A stretch of DNA of 64,000 nt from Loigolactobacillus coryniformis subsp. coryniformis KCTC 3167 = DSM 20001 (GCF_002706425.1 NZ_CP017713.1:868001-932000), one strand, 5' to 3'; positions 8,280 through 18,664 are shown, numbered from the stretch's first letter. Translations and numbers: made by a program. The notes: a model not told the origin generated them from the sequence alone.

Positions 8280-9410
8280 TTGGCTAAAGAAGAAGATTAC
8301 GTTTATTACAATGGTCGAGCATTGCGCAAAGGTTTTACCACCGGGACTACAGCAACTGCAGCCGCCGTGGCGGCAACCAAAGCGTTACTTGATCAAACCG
8401 CACAGGATACCGTGCGGGTGACCGCCGCTAATGGTCAACAAGTTGATTTTGAAATTAAGGAATGTCACTTTGATGAACACGAAGCCAGCATCGCGATCCA
8501 AAAAGATGGTGGTGATGATCAAGATGCCACTGATGGCATGCTGATCTACGCCACCGTGACGTTGCGGGATGATGATCAGATCGTGCTTGATGGCGGGAAA
8601 GGTGTCGGCCGCGTGACTCAAGCCGGTCTAGCCAATCCGGTGGGCATGGCGGCGATCAACCCAACGCCACGGAAAATGATCAAGCAAAGCGTTCGCGCAA
8701 CGTTAGGGCCTGACCGCGGCGCTAATGTGATCATTTCCGCGCCAGAAGGTGAAAAGGTCGCGAAGCTGACTTACAATCCTAAATTAGGCATTGTCGGCGG
8801 CATTTCGATCCTCGGCACCAGCGGTATCGTCACGCCAATGTCAGAAGAAAGCTGGAAACATTCGATCACCATCGAAATGAATATTCACCGCAAACGCGGC
8901 GACAAGGATTTGATTTTAACGCCGGGTAATTATGGTGAAGATTTTCTGAAAGATCAAATGCACATTCCAGTTACGAAGCAGGTCCAAATGAGTAACTTTG
9001 TCGGCTATGTACTACATGAAGTGCAGCGGTTGGAATTTGAAAAGTTATTGATCGTCGGTGATCTAGGTAAGCTGATCAAAGTTTCGGCTGGTATTTTTTC
9101 GACCCATAGTAAGGACGCCGATGCGCGGGCTGAGATCATGGTGGCTAATTTGGCTTTAATGGGCGCACCAACTGAATTATTGCAAAAGGTTTATAAGTGC
9201 CTGACCACGATCTCGATGATCGAAGTGATCAACGCGGCCGGTTATCAAGGCGTGTACCAAATGATCGTTGATAAGATCAAATTGCGGGCAGACAAATTAT
9301 TAGCTCACCGTAAGCCACACGTTGATATTGACGTGGTGATCTTTTCCAATAAAACCGGCTTTTTGGCGGCGACTAAGCCGTTGGCTGAAATTGAGGGGCA
9401 ATGGCAATGA
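8280..9410 (+). CDS. cbiD: Cobalt-precorrin-5B C1-methyltransferase CbiD
   Basis: SAM-dependent C1 methylation in the anaerobic corrin pathway. The family N-terminus (acidic YxNGxxLRxGFTTGT) is present as YVYYNGRALRKGFTTGT. TTG 8280, one base after the cbiC stop, gives 376 residues of usual length; GTG 8271 and TTG 8265 are possible upstream starts within cbiC. Conserved IISAPEGEKVA and NYGEDFLK segments are visible. It overlaps cbiE at its 3' end. Confidence 0.93.
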   Translation: MAKEEDYVYYNGRALRKGFTTGTTATAAAVAATKALLDQTAQDTVRVTAANGQQVDFEIKECHFDEHEASIAIQKDGGDDQDATDGMLIYATVTLRDDDQIVLDGGKGVGRVTQAGLANPVGMAAINPTPRKMIKQSVRATLGPDRGANVIISAPEGEKVAKLTYNPKLGIVGGISILGTSGIVTPMSEESWKHSITIEMNIHRKRGDKDLILTPGNYGEDFLKDQMHIPVTKQVQMSNFVGYVLHEVQRLEFEKLLIVGDLGKLIKVSAGIFSTHSKDADARAEIMVANLALMGAPTELLQKVYKCLTTISMIEVINAAGYQGVYQMIVDKIKLRADKLLAHRKPHVDIDVVIFSNKTGFLAATKPLAEIEGQWQ

Positions 9411-10006
9411 TCAATATCGTGGGGATCGGCCCCGGTGCGGCTAAATTAATGGTGGCGGAAGTGGCAACGGTGGTCGCACGGGCTGAGGTGGTCGTTGGTA
9501 GCCAGCGCCAATTAGCCTTGTTTGATCTACCAGCCGCAAAACGCTATGTCTTACCTAAATTAAGTGAATTAAAAGTATTTTTGCAAAATAATCAGCAACG
9601 GGAGATCGCGGTGTTAGCTTCTGGTGATCCATTACTTTATGGCATCGGCAATTGGGCGCTGCATCAATTTCCCCGTGAACAGATCCATATCGTACCCGGA
9701 ATCAGCGCAATCCAATATTGTTTCCATCAGATCGGTTTGCCAATGAATGATAGCTATTTGACCAGCAGTCATGGCCGGGTGCCGGATTTTGATTTTCTAT
9801 TACAACATCAAACGGTGGCCATGGTTACCGATACGCAAATCGGGCCGTACCAAATTGCCCAAGAAGTTTTACAACGTGGTCAGCAGCGGCTAATGTATAT
9901 TGGCGAAATGCTCAGCTATCCCGAAGAAAAAATAACTTGCTTACCGGCGGATCAAGTCGTTAAGCGCGAATATGCCTTGAATGTGGTGGTGATCACGAAT
10001 GCGTGA
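9401..10006 (+). CDS. cbiE: Cobalt-precorrin-7 C5-methyltransferase CbiE
   Basis: SAM-dependent tetrapyrrole methylase that methylates C5. 201 residues with VGIGPG close to the start and LASGDPLLYG in the SAM site, then VPGISAIQYCF. Starts at ATG 9401 within cbiD; ATG 9407 is an alternative. Its partner CbiT is encoded by the next, overlapping gene, whereas many bacteria fuse the two as CobL. Confidence 0.93.
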   Translation: MAMINIVGIGPGAAKLMVAEVATVVARAEVVVGSQRQLALFDLPAAKRYVLPKLSELKVFLQNNQQREIAVLASGDPLLYGIGNWALHQFPREQIHIVPGISAIQYCFHQIGLPMNDSYLTSSHGRVPDFDFLLQHQTVAMVTDTQIGPYQIAQEVLQRGQQRLMYIGEMLSYPEEKITCLPADQVVKREYALNVVVITNA

Positions 10007-10553
10007 TGAAGAATTTTTACGGAGTAAAGTACCGATGACCAAAGCCGAAGTACGCGCGATCAGTATTACGGCGTTACAACTAAGTGACAAACACACGTTG
10101 CTCGACGTTGGCGCTGGTACTGGTAGTATCAGCGTGCAAGCGGCCCATGATTTCCCACAGTTGCAAGTGACGGCGATCGAACAAAAGCCAGCCGCCATTG
10201 CGATCATGCAACAAAATATTGAAAAATTTCAGTTGACTAACGTTGAGTTGATCAACGGTGCCGCACCGACGGCCATTCCGCAACAGACTTACGACGCTAT
10301 TTTTGTTGGTGGCAGTGGGCAGCAGTTGGCGGGGATCGTTGATTTTGCTGCGGCCCAGCTGACTACTGGTGGGCAACTGGTGCTGAATTTCATTTTATTC
10401 GAAAATGCCTTGGTGGCTTATCAATTAGTTGAGCAGGCCGGGTTTAAGCAGGTCGAAATGATTCGCGCGGAGATCTCTAAATGGCACGCCTTGGGCCCAG
10501 GTCATTATTTTAAGCCCCAGAATCCGACGATGATCCTCACCGCGACTAAGTAA
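9999..10553 (+). CDS. cbiT: Cobalt-precorrin-6B C15-methyltransferase (decarboxylating) CbiT
   Basis: Class I SAM methyltransferase that methylates C15 and decarboxylates the C12 acetate. 184 residues. MTKAEVRAISI at about 13-23 precedes the SAM loop LLDVGAGTGSISV, and FVGGSGQQL follows. It starts 8 bases inside cbiE, typical of coupled translation. Confidence 0.93.
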   Translation: MRDEEFLRSKVPMTKAEVRAISITALQLSDKHTLLDVGAGTGSISVQAAHDFPQLQVTAIEQKPAAIAIMQQNIEKFQLTNVELINGAAPTAIPQQTYDAIFVGGSGQQLAGIVDFAAAQLTTGGQLVLNFILFENALVAYQLVEQAGFKQVEMIRAEISKWHALGPGHYFKPQNPTMILTATK

Positions 10554-10583
10554 CATCAAATCAAAGAAAAGAGACGAGCAAAT

Positions 10584-11348
10584 ATGGCAATTGTAAGTTT
10601 TGTTGGCGCCGGTCCTGGCGATAAAGAATTGATCACGTTGAAAGGGTACCGTTTGTTGGCGGCGGCCGACGTTGTGATCTACGCTGGTTCGCTGATCAAT
10701 TTAGATTTATTGGATTACTGCAAGCCGGACGCTGAAAAGTTCAATAGCGCTGGCATGACTTTAGGCGAGATCGTTGAGCAAATGGCAAAAGCAGTTAAGG
10801 CTGATAAAAATGTGGTCCGGCTACAAACCGGCGATTTTTCGATCTACGGGTCGATTCGTGAACAAATCGAAGAACTGAAAAAGCGCGACATTCAGTATGA
10901 CTGCATTCCTGGTGTTAGCTCATTCTTAGGTGCGGCTTCCAGCCTAGGCGTGGAATATACCGTGCCCGAAGTCTCCCAAAGTGTGATCATTACCCGGATG
11001 GCTGGCCGGACGCCAGTTCCTGATCGTGAATCGTTGCAATCATTTGCTGCGCACCAAACCTCGATGGTGATCTTCTTATCCGTGCAGGGCATGCGTAAGG
11101 TGGTCAAAGAATTGATTGCTGGTGGCTATCCTGAAACCACACCAGCAACGGTTATTTACAAAGCCACTTGGCCGGATGAACAAAGTGTTTCTGGGACTTT
11201 GGCCGATATTGCTGGCAAAGTTAAGGACGCTGGTATCCGGAAGACGGCCTTGATCATGGTCGGCGAATTCTTAGGCGAGCAGTACCATTATTCGCATTTG
11301 TACGATGCCCATTTCACCCATGAATACCGCAAGGCCAGCGAAAAATGA
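10584..11348 (+). CDS. cbiF: Cobalt-precorrin-4 C11-methyltransferase CbiF
   Basis: SAM-dependent tetrapyrrole methylase for C11. 254 residues with [16 protein letters not shown] at the N-terminus, [12 protein letters not shown] (about 76-87) and [12 protein letters not shown]. It has its own ribosome site (GAAAAGAGA) after a 30-base gap, and its last four bases overlap cbiG. All motifs of an active methylase are intact. Confidence 0.95.
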   Translation: MAIVSFVGAGPGDKELITLKGYRLLAAADVVIYAGSLINLDLLDYCKPDAEKFNSAGMTLGEIVEQMAKAVKADKNVVRLQTGDFSIYGSIREQIEELKKRDIQYDCIPGVSSFLGAASSLGVEYTVPEVSQSVIITRMAGRTPVPDRESLQSFAAHQTSMVIFLSVQGMRKVVKELIAGGYPETTPATVIYKATWPDEQSVSGTLADIAGKVKDAGIRKTALIMVGEFLGEQYHYSHLYDAHFTHEYRKASEK

Positions 11349-12400
11349 AGCAACGCTTTGCAATCGTGACCGTGACCGCAACTGGTCAAAAATTGGCCCA
11401 GCAGATCGCAGCGGTTTGGCCACAACCAGTTACAATTTATGCGCCGGCCAAAATTGCGCTAGCACCGACGCAATCAATTGCCCGTGGCGAATTTAGCACG
11501 GTGTTGCAACGGCTATTTAAACAAGTCGATTGTTTGATCTGTATTATGGCTAGTGGCATTGTTGTGCGAACGTTGGCGCCGGTGATCGAAGATAAAACCA
11601 CTGATCCGGCGGTGTTAGTTTTGGATGAACAAGGCCAACACGTGATCAGTTTATTGTCCGGCCATATTGGTGGTGCCAACCAGTGGACCAACGAACTAGC
11701 AACATTGCTAGTTGCTGATCCAGTGGTGACTACGGCAACTGACACTGAGCAAGTGCAAGCGCTGGATCTACTCATGAAGCAATTAAATGGTTGGTATCCG
11801 GAGTTTAAACGCAACACTAAATGGATCAACGGTTTATTGGCGGCCAAGGCACCCGTTTACTTGTACATCGAGCCGTATTTACGCGGGTATGTCGATCATT
11901 TGCGGGGCTTTACGGAAGTTGCCGACTGGCATGCGCTACCAACGGCTGGACCGGCGGTGATCATTTCCGATCGGACGGTTTTCCCCAAGCGAGCGCAGAC
12001 GGTGCAATTGATTCCCCGCTGCAACGTGCTGGGCATTGGTTGCCGCAAAAATGTGACCATTGCGCAAGCGCAGCAGGCCTGGTTAGAATTTTGCCAACAA
12101 GAACAGTTGGCGTGGCAGTCGGTAGCCCAAATTGCCAGTATTGATAAAAAAGCGCATGAACCGGCGCTGCATTATTTGGCGGCGACCTTTAACTGTGAGC
12201 TCACTTTTTATTCTGCCGCTGAATTGGCTACCGCCGCCGAGCATTACCCGCAATCGGCGTTTGTTAAAAAAACGGTCGGTGTTGGCAATGTGGCTGCGGC
12301 TAGTGCTGAAGTGGCTAGTGGTCAACTAGCGCTTACGCCACGCTTTGCTAGCCAGGAAATGACCTTTACGTTAGCGCGTTTAAAACAATTACAGAAATGA
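11345..12400 (+). CDS. cbiG: Cobalt-precorrin-5A hydrolase CbiG
   Basis: Opens the delta-lactone ring and removes acetaldehyde after the C17 ring contraction. 351 residues in the usual layout: an N-terminal domain with [12 protein letters not shown] and LSGHIGGAN, a middle linker, and a C-terminal domain with LGIGCRKN and [11 protein letters not shown]. Coupled to cbiF (ATGA overlap) and followed 9 bases later by cbiH. Confidence 0.93.
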   Translation: MKQRFAIVTVTATGQKLAQQIAAVWPQPVTIYAPAKIALAPTQSIARGEFSTVLQRLFKQVDCLICIMASGIVVRTLAPVIEDKTTDPAVLVLDEQGQHVISLLSGHIGGANQWTNELATLLVADPVVTTATDTEQVQALDLLMKQLNGWYPEFKRNTKWINGLLAAKAPVYLYIEPYLRGYVDHLRGFTEVADWHALPTAGPAVIISDRTVFPKRAQTVQLIPRCNVLGIGCRKNVTIAQAQQAWLEFCQQEQLAWQSVAQIASIDKKAHEPALHYLAATFNCELTFYSAAELATAAEHYPQSAFVKKTVGVGNVAAASAEVASGQLALTPRFASQEMTFTLARLKQLQK

Positions 12401-12409
12401 GGAAATTAC

Positions 12410-13135
12410 ATGTTATATATTGTCGGAATTGGACCAGGTTCACGTGACCTGATGACCCAGGAAGCCCTAGATGTGATCGCAAAAACGGATATTATTGTCG
12501 GCTATTCTACCTATATCCGCATCATTCGTGATTTGATCAAGGATAAGGAGATCGTGTCGACCGGGATGCGTGGTGAAGTGGCGCGTTGTCAAAAGGCCAT
12601 TGAGATCGCTCAAACCGGTAAAGATGTTGCCATCGTTTCTAGTGGCGATGCTGGGATTTACGGCATGGCCGGCTTGGCCTTAGAATTAGCGGCCAAGGCT
12701 AAAGCGAAGATCGATATCAAAGTTGTCCCAGGGGTAACGGCTAGTATTGGGGCCGCTGCTGCTTTAGGCGCACCGTTAATGAACGATTTCTGCCACATCA
12801 GCCTAAGCGACTTGATGACACCGTGGGAAGTGATCACGAAACGAGTTGACGCTGCGGCCAGCGCTGATTTTGTCATTTGCTTGTACAATCCTCGTAGTAA
12901 AGGGCGGCCTAATAACTTACGTGAAGCCTTAGACATTATTTTGAAATATAAATCACCAGAAACCGTGGTTGGCATTGGCAAAGATGTGGCGCGGCCAAAA
13001 GAAATTGAAAAAATAACCACGATCAAAGACTTGGACGAAGAAGACGTTGATATGACGACGATCGTTATTATTGGTAACAAGAATACCTACGTCGCTGATG
13101 GCCATATGATCACACCAAGAGGGTATACACTATGA
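12410..13135 (+). CDS. cbiH: Cobalt-precorrin-3 C17-methyltransferase CbiH
   Basis: SAM-dependent C17 methylation with ring contraction and lactone formation. 241 residues starting MLYIVGIGPGSRDLMT after GAGGAAAT; VSSGDAGIYGMAG (about 75-87), VVPGVTASIGAA and LYNPRSKGR are family signatures. Single-domain form, without the extra iron-sulfur or CbiG domains seen in some fusions. Overlaps cbiJ by 4 bases. Confidence 0.95.
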   Translation: MLYIVGIGPGSRDLMTQEALDVIAKTDIIVGYSTYIRIIRDLIKDKEIVSTGMRGEVARCQKAIEIAQTGKDVAIVSSGDAGIYGMAGLALELAAKAKAKIDIKVVPGVTASIGAAAALGAPLMNDFCHISLSDLMTPWEVITKRVDAAASADFVICLYNPRSKGRPNNLREALDIILKYKSPETVVGIGKDVARPKEIEKITTIKDLDEEDVDMTTIVIIGNKNTYVADGHMITPRGYTL

Positions 13136-13881
13136 TTTTATTGATGGGTGGTACGACGGAAAGTCTGACCATTGCCGATTTTCTCACCCAGCAACAACGG
13201 CCATTTATTTTGTCGGTGGTCAGTCAGTATGGCGCAGAGTTGGCGCATGAACACGCCGCGATGGTTTCTGAACAAGCTTTAGATGCGGAACAGTTACCGG
13301 CGTTTTTACGGCAGCAAAAAATTACGTTAGTGATCGACGCGACGCACCCCTTTGCTAAGGTTGCTTCTGAAAACACGATTGCTGCGACTAAAATAGTCGG
13401 CATTCCGTATGTACGCTTTGAGCGGGAGCAAGTTGCCGAGGCCGGCCAAGATCTGCGTTTTGTCGATGATTTGGAGCAGGCCTGTGCCATTCTAAAGCAG
13501 CTTGACGGAACCGTCTATCTGTCAACTGGTAGTAAAACCGTTGGTGATTACATTGCTGCCTTAGGGCTCGAACGTATTCACGTTCGCGTCTTGCCGGTTA
13601 CCCGGGTGTTTGAAAAGTTGACCGCGTTAGGCTTACGAGCAGAACAGGTCGATGGTATTCGCGGACCGTTCACTACGGCGTTGAACGTTGAATTATTTAA
13701 GCGTGTCAACGCCTGTGCAGTGGTGACTAAGGAAAGTGGTCGCCAAGGCGGTATTCAGGAAAAAGTCGCCGCGTGTGCAGCGCTAAATATTCCCTGCATT
13801 ATTATCAAGCGGCCAGCGGTTGATTATCCAGCAGTGGTCAAAACGATTCCTGAACTAGCAACAACGTTAGCACAACTTTAA
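13132..13881 (+). CDS. cbiJ: Cobalt-precorrin-6A reductase CbiJ
   Basis: NAD(P)H-dependent reduction of the C18-C19 double bond of cobalt-precorrin-6A. 249 residues. The N-terminal nucleotide-binding MGGTTES motif, VIDATHPFA (about 68-76), YLSTGSK (about 126-132) and VTKESGRQGG are characteristic of the CbiJ/CobK family. Start overlaps the cbiH stop. Confidence 0.93.
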   Translation: MILLMGGTTESLTIADFLTQQQRPFILSVVSQYGAELAHEHAAMVSEQALDAEQLPAFLRQQKITLVIDATHPFAKVASENTIAATKIVGIPYVRFEREQVAEAGQDLRFVDDLEQACAILKQLDGTVYLSTGSKTVGDYIAALGLERIHVRVLPVTRVFEKLTALGLRAEQVDGIRGPFTTALNVELFKRVNACAVVTKESGRQGGIQEKVAACAALNIPCIIIKRPAVDYPAVVKTIPELATTLAQL

Positions 13882-13897
13882 AGAGGGGAGTGGCAGC

Positions 13898-15298
13898 ATG
13901 AGTGGTTTAGTTTCATTAATTGGTGCCGGTCCCGGCGCACCAGAATATTTGACTCGGCTAGGGGCGCGGCGTTTGCATGAAGCCGATGTGGTTTTTTATG
14001 ATCGCTTAGTCGATCCAGAATTGCTACACTTAGCGCCACAAGCTGAGCTGATCGACGTCGGTAAGTTGCCCCGTTTTCATAAGGTCAAACAGGGACGGAT
14101 CGAGCAACTATTGATCGAATACGCCCAGCAAAATAAACGGGTAGTCCGCTTAAAAGCAGGTGATCCGTATGTCTTTGGTCGTGGTGGCGAAGAAGGCGAA
14201 CGGTTGGCGGCGGCTGGTATTGATTTTGAGGTCGTACCGGGAATCACCAGTGCAATCGCTGGTCTAGCGGCTGCTGGCATTCCGATCACACATCGGGACT
14301 ATGCCTCCAGCTTTCACATTATTACCGGTCACCGGCAGAAAACAAATGGCGGCTTGAATTGGGCAAACATTGCGCAACAAGAAGGCACGTTGGTTTTTCT
14401 GATGGGGATGAGTCAGTTACCACGAATTGTGGCCGAATTACGTCAACATGGTAAAGCAGCAACGACACCGGTAGCCATTATTCAATGGGCGACACATTGG
14501 AATCAGCGTGTGGTCACGGCGCCATTAGCTAAAATCGTCAGTACGGTGCGGCAACAAAAAATTGGTGCGCCTAGTCTGATCGTTGTCGGTGATGTGGTTA
14601 AATTGCGTACGGTTTTACAAGCGCCAGCGACACCGTTGACCGGCAAACATATTTTGATTCCTGCCGCACAACCATCACGCTTAGCTCAATTATTAACTGA
14701 TCGGGGAGCTTTTGTCGGTCGTTTTGAACGTAGCACCCCGCAGCCACTGCCCATAAAATCACCTAATTTTACGGCTTATCAAACACTAGTCGTGACCGAT
14801 ATTGTTGCTTTCGCAGAATTACAGCAGCAATTGTTAGCAGCTGGACAAGATCTGCGTGTATTGGCACATTTACGCTTGATTGCAACTAGTCAACGCGTTG
14901 CTAAAGGGCTACAAAAATATGGTCTGTTAGTTGATGATTGTATGCCATTAGCGCAGCTTGATTTAACGGCACCGTCCCTATTGATCATCAGTGCTGCACC
15001 AGCACAATCAACTCAGGGGGCAACTTGGTTAGCAACCTATCAACATCGCTTGCCGACCCAAGATCAGCTACGGCTGCGGCAATATCAGGCGGCTATTTTT
15101 CCCAGCACACAAGCGGTCGCTGACCTATTTAATAGTGTTCGACCGAGTCAGCGCCAGCAGTTACAACAGTTGCCTAGTTTTGCTATGGGCGAGCAAGTGG
15201 CGGCAGCGTTGATCGCCCAAGGCGTGCAACGGGTTTATGGCAGCCAACCCAGCTATACCGCAGTTTTAGATAAAATTGAAGGATGGTGTCAAGCATGA
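13898..15298 (+). CDS. cobA-hemD: Fused uroporphyrinogen-III methyltransferase / uroporphyrinogen-III synthase (CobA-HemD)
   Basis: Bifunctional entry enzyme. Residues 1-245 form the SUMT domain (C2 and C7 methylation of uroporphyrinogen III to precorrin-2), with LIGAGPGAPEYLT, FYDRLVD, KAGDPYVFGRGGEE and VVPGITSA. Residues 250-466 form a HemD-like domain that cyclises hydroxymethylbilane, with TLVVTD and the late SYTAV region. Fusion of these two is known in Firmicutes. A separate hemD lies at 28951, so the activity is encoded twice here; the fused HemD half is the more divergent by eye. Overlaps cbiK by four bases. Confidence 0.92.
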   Translation: MSGLVSLIGAGPGAPEYLTRLGARRLHEADVVFYDRLVDPELLHLAPQAELIDVGKLPRFHKVKQGRIEQLLIEYAQQNKRVVRLKAGDPYVFGRGGEEGERLAAAGIDFEVVPGITSAIAGLAAAGIPITHRDYASSFHIITGHRQKTNGGLNWANIAQQEGTLVFLMGMSQLPRIVAELRQHGKAATTPVAIIQWATHWNQRVVTAPLAKIVSTVRQQKIGAPSLIVVGDVVKLRTVLQAPATPLTGKHILIPAAQPSRLAQLLTDRGAFVGRFERSTPQPLPIKSPNFTAYQTLVVTDIVAFAELQQQLLAAGQDLRVLAHLRLIATSQRVAKGLQKYGLLVDDCMPLAQLDLTAPSLLIISAAPAQSTQGATWLATYQHRLPTQDQLRLRQYQAAIFPSTQAVADLFNSVRPSQRQQLQQLPSFAMGEQVAAALIAQGVQRVYGSQPSYTAVLDKIEGWCQA

Positions 15299-16083
15299 CC
15301 AAAACAGCTATTTTAGTTGTTAGTTTTGGAACGACTTTTCCGGAAACGCGACAGAAAACAATTGCAGCAACCGAAACGGCGATTCAGCAGGCTTATCCTG
15401 ATGCCACTGTTTTCCGGGCGTTTACTTCTAACGTTGTAATCAAACGGATCCGCGAAAAAGAACAAATTAAAATCGATACGCCTAGCCAGGCTTTGCACAA
15501 GATTCAGCAGGCCGGCTTCACCCGCGTGCTCGTTCAATCATTGCATATTATTCCCGGCATCGAATATCAGCGGTTATTAAGTCAACTAGCGGGTTATCGT
15601 GATCAGTTTGCGGAATTGATCGTGGGCCAGCCGTTGTTAAGCGACTACAGCGATTATCAATGGTTAGTGGCCCAGCTGCCTAAGTTGACGCCTAATTTGG
15701 CGGCCGATGAAGGGGTCTTATTTATGGGCCACGGTACCGCGGATAACCAATTCACGGCTTATGCGTGCTTGGATCACATGTTAATGGGCACGCGCCATTA
15801 TGTGGGGGCAGTGGAAAGTTATCCTGATTTAACCCTGGAGCTTAAGCGAATGCAGCAAGATGGCATTAAAAAAGTGCATCTATGGCCGTTAATGTTAGTT
15901 GCGGGCAACCATGCGACTAATGATATGTCATCGACTGAGCCGGCTTCGTGGCGGTCACAACTAGAGGCACAAGGGTTTAAGACTGAAAGTCACTTAGTTG
16001 GTTTAGGTGAGCTTCCGGCGGTCCAACAGCGGTTCACGCAACATTTACAACAGGCGCTCGACAAGAGTAATGAAGGGAAGTAA
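15295..16083 (+). CDS. cbiK: Sirohydrochlorin cobaltochelatase CbiK
   Basis: Class II chelatase that inserts Co2+ into sirohydrochlorin (factor II) early in the anaerobic route, without ATP. The ATG at 15295 (MTKTAILVVSFGTTFPETR) is preferred, preceded by AAGGATGG; an in-frame ATG lies at 15283. LVQSLHIIPG (with a family histidine), LFMGHGT and WPLMLVAGNHATND carry the expected metal-binding histidines. About 262 residues, the usual CbiK length. Confidence 0.93.
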   Translation: MTKTAILVVSFGTTFPETRQKTIAATETAIQQAYPDATVFRAFTSNVVIKRIREKEQIKIDTPSQALHKIQQAGFTRVLVQSLHIIPGIEYQRLLSQLAGYRDQFAELIVGQPLLSDYSDYQWLVAQLPKLTPNLAADEGVLFMGHGTADNQFTAYACLDHMLMGTRHYVGAVESYPDLTLELKRMQQDGIKKVHLWPLMLVAGNHATNDMSSTEPASWRSQLEAQGFKTESHLVGLGELPAVQQRFTQHLQQALDKSNEGK

Positions 16084-16087
16084 ACAA

Positions 16088-16795
16088 ATGGCGAAATTTT
16101 ATGGTATTGGCGTTGGTCCTGGCGATCCTGATCTATTGACCGTCAAGGCAACTAAGCTGATTCAACAGTTAGACGTTTTATATACACCTAAGGCGCATCA
16201 CGGTGGGGTCAGTGTGGCCGAAAAAATTGCCCAGCCGTATTTGCCAGCTGATCTAGAAATCAAGCAGCGTCATTTTCCAATGGTTAAAGATTTGGCGACC
16301 AAGGAAAAAAGCTGGACCGCGATCGCTAGTGAGATCGTTAGTGACGTCCAAGCTGGGCGCGACGTTGGTTTTCTGACCTTAGGTGATCCGTCCGTTTATA
16401 GTACTTATAGTTATATTTTAGCGCGGGTCCAGGATCAAATCGCGGTGGAAACGATCGCCGGGATCTCGTCCTTCTCACAAATTGCCGCTAGTTTATCGAT
16501 CCCGTTAGTATTAGATGATGAATTATTAACGGTGGTACCGGCAACAACCGATGAAGCAACGTTAAAAAGTGCCTTAGCTTTAAACGATAATTTAGTGATT
16601 ATGAAAGTCGCCACACATTGGCAAATGGTGTATCAACTTTTAGCGGCTGCTGGGTTATTAGATCAAGCGATCGTGGTTGCCAATGCGTCAATGGCCGGCC
16701 AGGAGATCACGCCAGTTCAACAGTTAACGGCCGACAGTAAGTTGCCTTATTTTGCCACGATGTTGGTTAAAAAACATCAACGTTTGGTTGAATGA
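16088..16795 (+). CDS. cbiL: Cobalt-precorrin-2 C20-methyltransferase CbiL
   Basis: SAM-dependent C20 methylation. The start is ATG 16088 (MAKFYGIGVGPGDPDLLT) after GAAGGGAAG; the open frame extends back to 16007 through cbiK but with no family homology. 235 residues with LTLGDPSVYSTYSY and the ETIAGISSFS stretch. Five bases separate it from the cbiK stop. Confidence 0.94.
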   Translation: MAKFYGIGVGPGDPDLLTVKATKLIQQLDVLYTPKAHHGGVSVAEKIAQPYLPADLEIKQRHFPMVKDLATKEKSWTAIASEIVSDVQAGRDVGFLTLGDPSVYSTYSYILARVQDQIAVETIAGISSFSQIAASLSIPLVLDDELLTVVPATTDEATLKSALALNDNLVIMKVATHWQMVYQLLAAAGLLDQAIVVANASMAGQEITPVQQLTADSKLPYFATMLVKKHQRLVE

Positions 16796-16831
16796 GTTGG
16801 CTAAAAATATTTTATGAGTGGGAGGTACAGT

Positions 16832-17578
16832 ATGTTATCAGCAAAAAAGTTTAAACGTTTATTGATCATCGTCGGGGTGGCGGTGTTGCTGGTCAGTCTG
16901 AATTATCCGATCACCGTTCACGCCATGCATATTATGGAAGGCATGCTGCCGCCAGGCTGGTGTATTTTCTGGTTTGCCATCGCCACGCCGTTCTTCATTT
17001 ATGGTCTATACCGGATGCGGCAGATCGTACGTGATTCTAATCAAAATGCGAAAATTATGTTGGCGCTATGCGGTGCATTCGTTTTCGTTTTATCATCATT
17101 AAAGATTCCTTCAGTTACTGGGTCGTCATCGCATCCAACTGGGGTAGGTTTAGGAACCGTGTTGTTTGGTCCCGGAGTGCTCAGTGTGCTAGGCGCGATC
17201 GTGTTGTTATTTCAGGCCTTGCTTTTAGCTCATGGCGGTTTAACAACGTTAGGGGCCAACATGGTTTCGATGGTGATCGTCGGTCCGTTTGTCGGTTATG
17301 CGGTTTGGCGGCTTTGTCGCGCATTGCGGATGAATCGGGCAATTTCAATTTTTCTCTGTGCGGTTTTCGCTGATTGGATCACTTACGTCACGACTTCTAT
17401 TCAGTTAGCAGTGGTGTATCCGGACCCGAATAATGGGGTGCTCGGCGCTGCGATCAAGTTTTTGAGTATTTATGCGGTCACGCAAATTCCGTTGGCGATT
17501 GCCGAAGGACTACTGACAGTGCTGGTTTATAACTTAGTGATCAGTAATCATTTATGGGAGGAGTCAGCCTTACGATGA
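16832..17578 (+). CDS. cbiM: Cobalt ECF transporter substrate-binding protein CbiM
   Basis: Membrane S-component that binds Co2+ through its N-terminal loop. The ATG at 16832 follows GGGAGG (16820-16825) by about 7 bases and gives 248 residues. After an N-terminal hydrophobic segment (possible signal peptide) comes [14 protein letters not shown], whose first His-rich turn is the metal site in Cbi/NikM. Several membrane helices follow, including [10 protein letters not shown]. The presence of cbiN and the corrin cluster indicates cobalt rather than nickel. Confidence 0.94.
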   Translation: MLSAKKFKRLLIIVGVAVLLVSLNYPITVHAMHIMEGMLPPGWCIFWFAIATPFFIYGLYRMRQIVRDSNQNAKIMLALCGAFVFVLSSLKIPSVTGSSSHPTGVGLGTVLFGPGVLSVLGAIVLLFQALLLAHGGLTTLGANMVSMVIVGPFVGYAVWRLCRALRMNRAISIFLCAVFADWITYVTTSIQLAVVYPDPNNGVLGAAIKFLSIYAVTQIPLAIAEGLLTVLVYNLVISNHLWEESALR

Positions 17579-17889
17579 AACGAAAAACAGTGCAGAACTT
17601 AATTTTAGTCGCTTTAGTCATTGTCTTGTGCGTGATTCCGTTTTTCGTTGCCAAAGGTGGCAGCTTTACTGGTAGTGATGACCAAGGTACCGCGCAGATT
17701 CGTAAAAATGATCCCAGCTATAAAGTATGGATCCATCCGTTATGGACGCCGCCTTCTGCTGAAGTGGAAAGCTTCTTGTTTACCGTACAAGGCAGTATCG
17801 GTACAGGGATCATCGCGTACATCATCGGCAATGCTCATGGCAAGCGTAAGGCACGGCAGGAAATGCAGGCGCAAAAACACCAAGAATAG
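17575..17889 (+). CDS. cbiN: Cobalt transporter auxiliary subunit CbiN
   Basis: Small membrane partner needed by CbiM for cobalt loading. Start ATG 17575 overlaps the cbiM stop and follows GGGAGGAG; 104 residues. One membrane helix near the N-terminus (about 8-25) and another near 70-90 flank an extracytoplasmic loop with FTGSDDQG and [18 protein letters not shown], both typical of CbiN. Confidence 0.92.
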   Translation: MKRKTVQNLILVALVIVLCVIPFFVAKGGSFTGSDDQGTAQIRKNDPSYKVWIHPLWTPPSAEVESFLFTVQGSIGTGIIAYIIGNAHGKRKARQEMQAQKHQE

Positions 17890-17956
17890 CGTGTCGGCGA
17901 TAAAATTCAGCAAAATACTGAACGATCGTTTTTCAGTGAGATAGGAGGAACGCATT

Positions 17957-18664
17957 ATGTTAGTGATCGATAAATATGCTTACCAAAATAAAATCGTTCA
18001 CTGGTCACCGGTTTTAAAAGGCTGGTTGTGGTTACTAGGAATGGTTTTAGCGTTCCAGCCGATCATTTGGTTAAAGGTTTTATTATTGGTCGGCGTCATT
18101 GGTGCCACATTATACGTGACCGGAGTCGGTTTACATCAATATTTGCGTTGGTATTATGGCATATTGCCGTTCCTGCTGTTAAGTATTTTGGGAATTATTT
18201 TGACTGTTGGGCCGACACAACGGACCTTGTATTGGTCGATTCCAGTTTTTGGCCAATATTTTGGCATCTCAAAGACGATGCTGCCACAAGGATTAACGAT
18301 CGGTTTGCGGGCACTAAGTGCGATCACGTGTACGTATTTTTTGGCCTTAACAACGCCGTTTCAACAAATTGTTTATTTGTTAGTTAAGCTACATCTACCG
18401 CGCTTATTGATCGAAGAAACCATGTTGATGTACCGCTTTATATTTATTTTTATTGCGGCGTGGGAACAGATCTATCATGCACAGCAATTGCGGTTTGGCT
18501 ACCGTAATTTTCATACCAGCATTCATTCGCTTAGTTTGTTGATCAAGTTGCTATTCGAACAGATCATCTATAATTATCGGGAAATGGATAATGCGCTGGC
18601 AGTCAAACTTTATCATGGCGAATTTCCAATTATGACAAAAGAACGGAGCGGCAATAATGCTTGA
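17957..18664 (+). CDS. cbiQ: Cobalt ECF transporter transmembrane subunit CbiQ
   Basis: T-component that couples the ATPase to CbiMN. 235 residues with about five membrane segments; the cytoplasmic coupling region QQLRFGYRNF corresponds to the family Ala-Arg-Gly-type motifs. RBS AGGAGG sits at 17943-17948, after a 67-base gap following cbiN. The 3' end overlaps cbiO. Confidence 0.92.
   Translation: MLVIDKYAYQNKIVHWSPVLKGWLWLLGMVLAFQPIIWLKVLLLVGVIGATLYVTGVGLHQYLRWYYGILPFLLLSILGIILTVGPTQRTLYWSIPVFGQYFGISKTMLPQGLTIGLRALSAITCTYFLALTTPFQQIVYLLVKLHLPRLLIEETMLMYRFIFIFIAAWEQIYHAQQLRFGYRNFHTSIHSLSLLIKLLFEQIIYNYREMDNALAVKLYHGEFPIMTKERSGNNA

Noticed and set aside
16007-16087. N-terminal extension of CbiL
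   Set aside because: It overlaps cbiK, has no homology to the family, and ATG 16088 has a good ribosome site.
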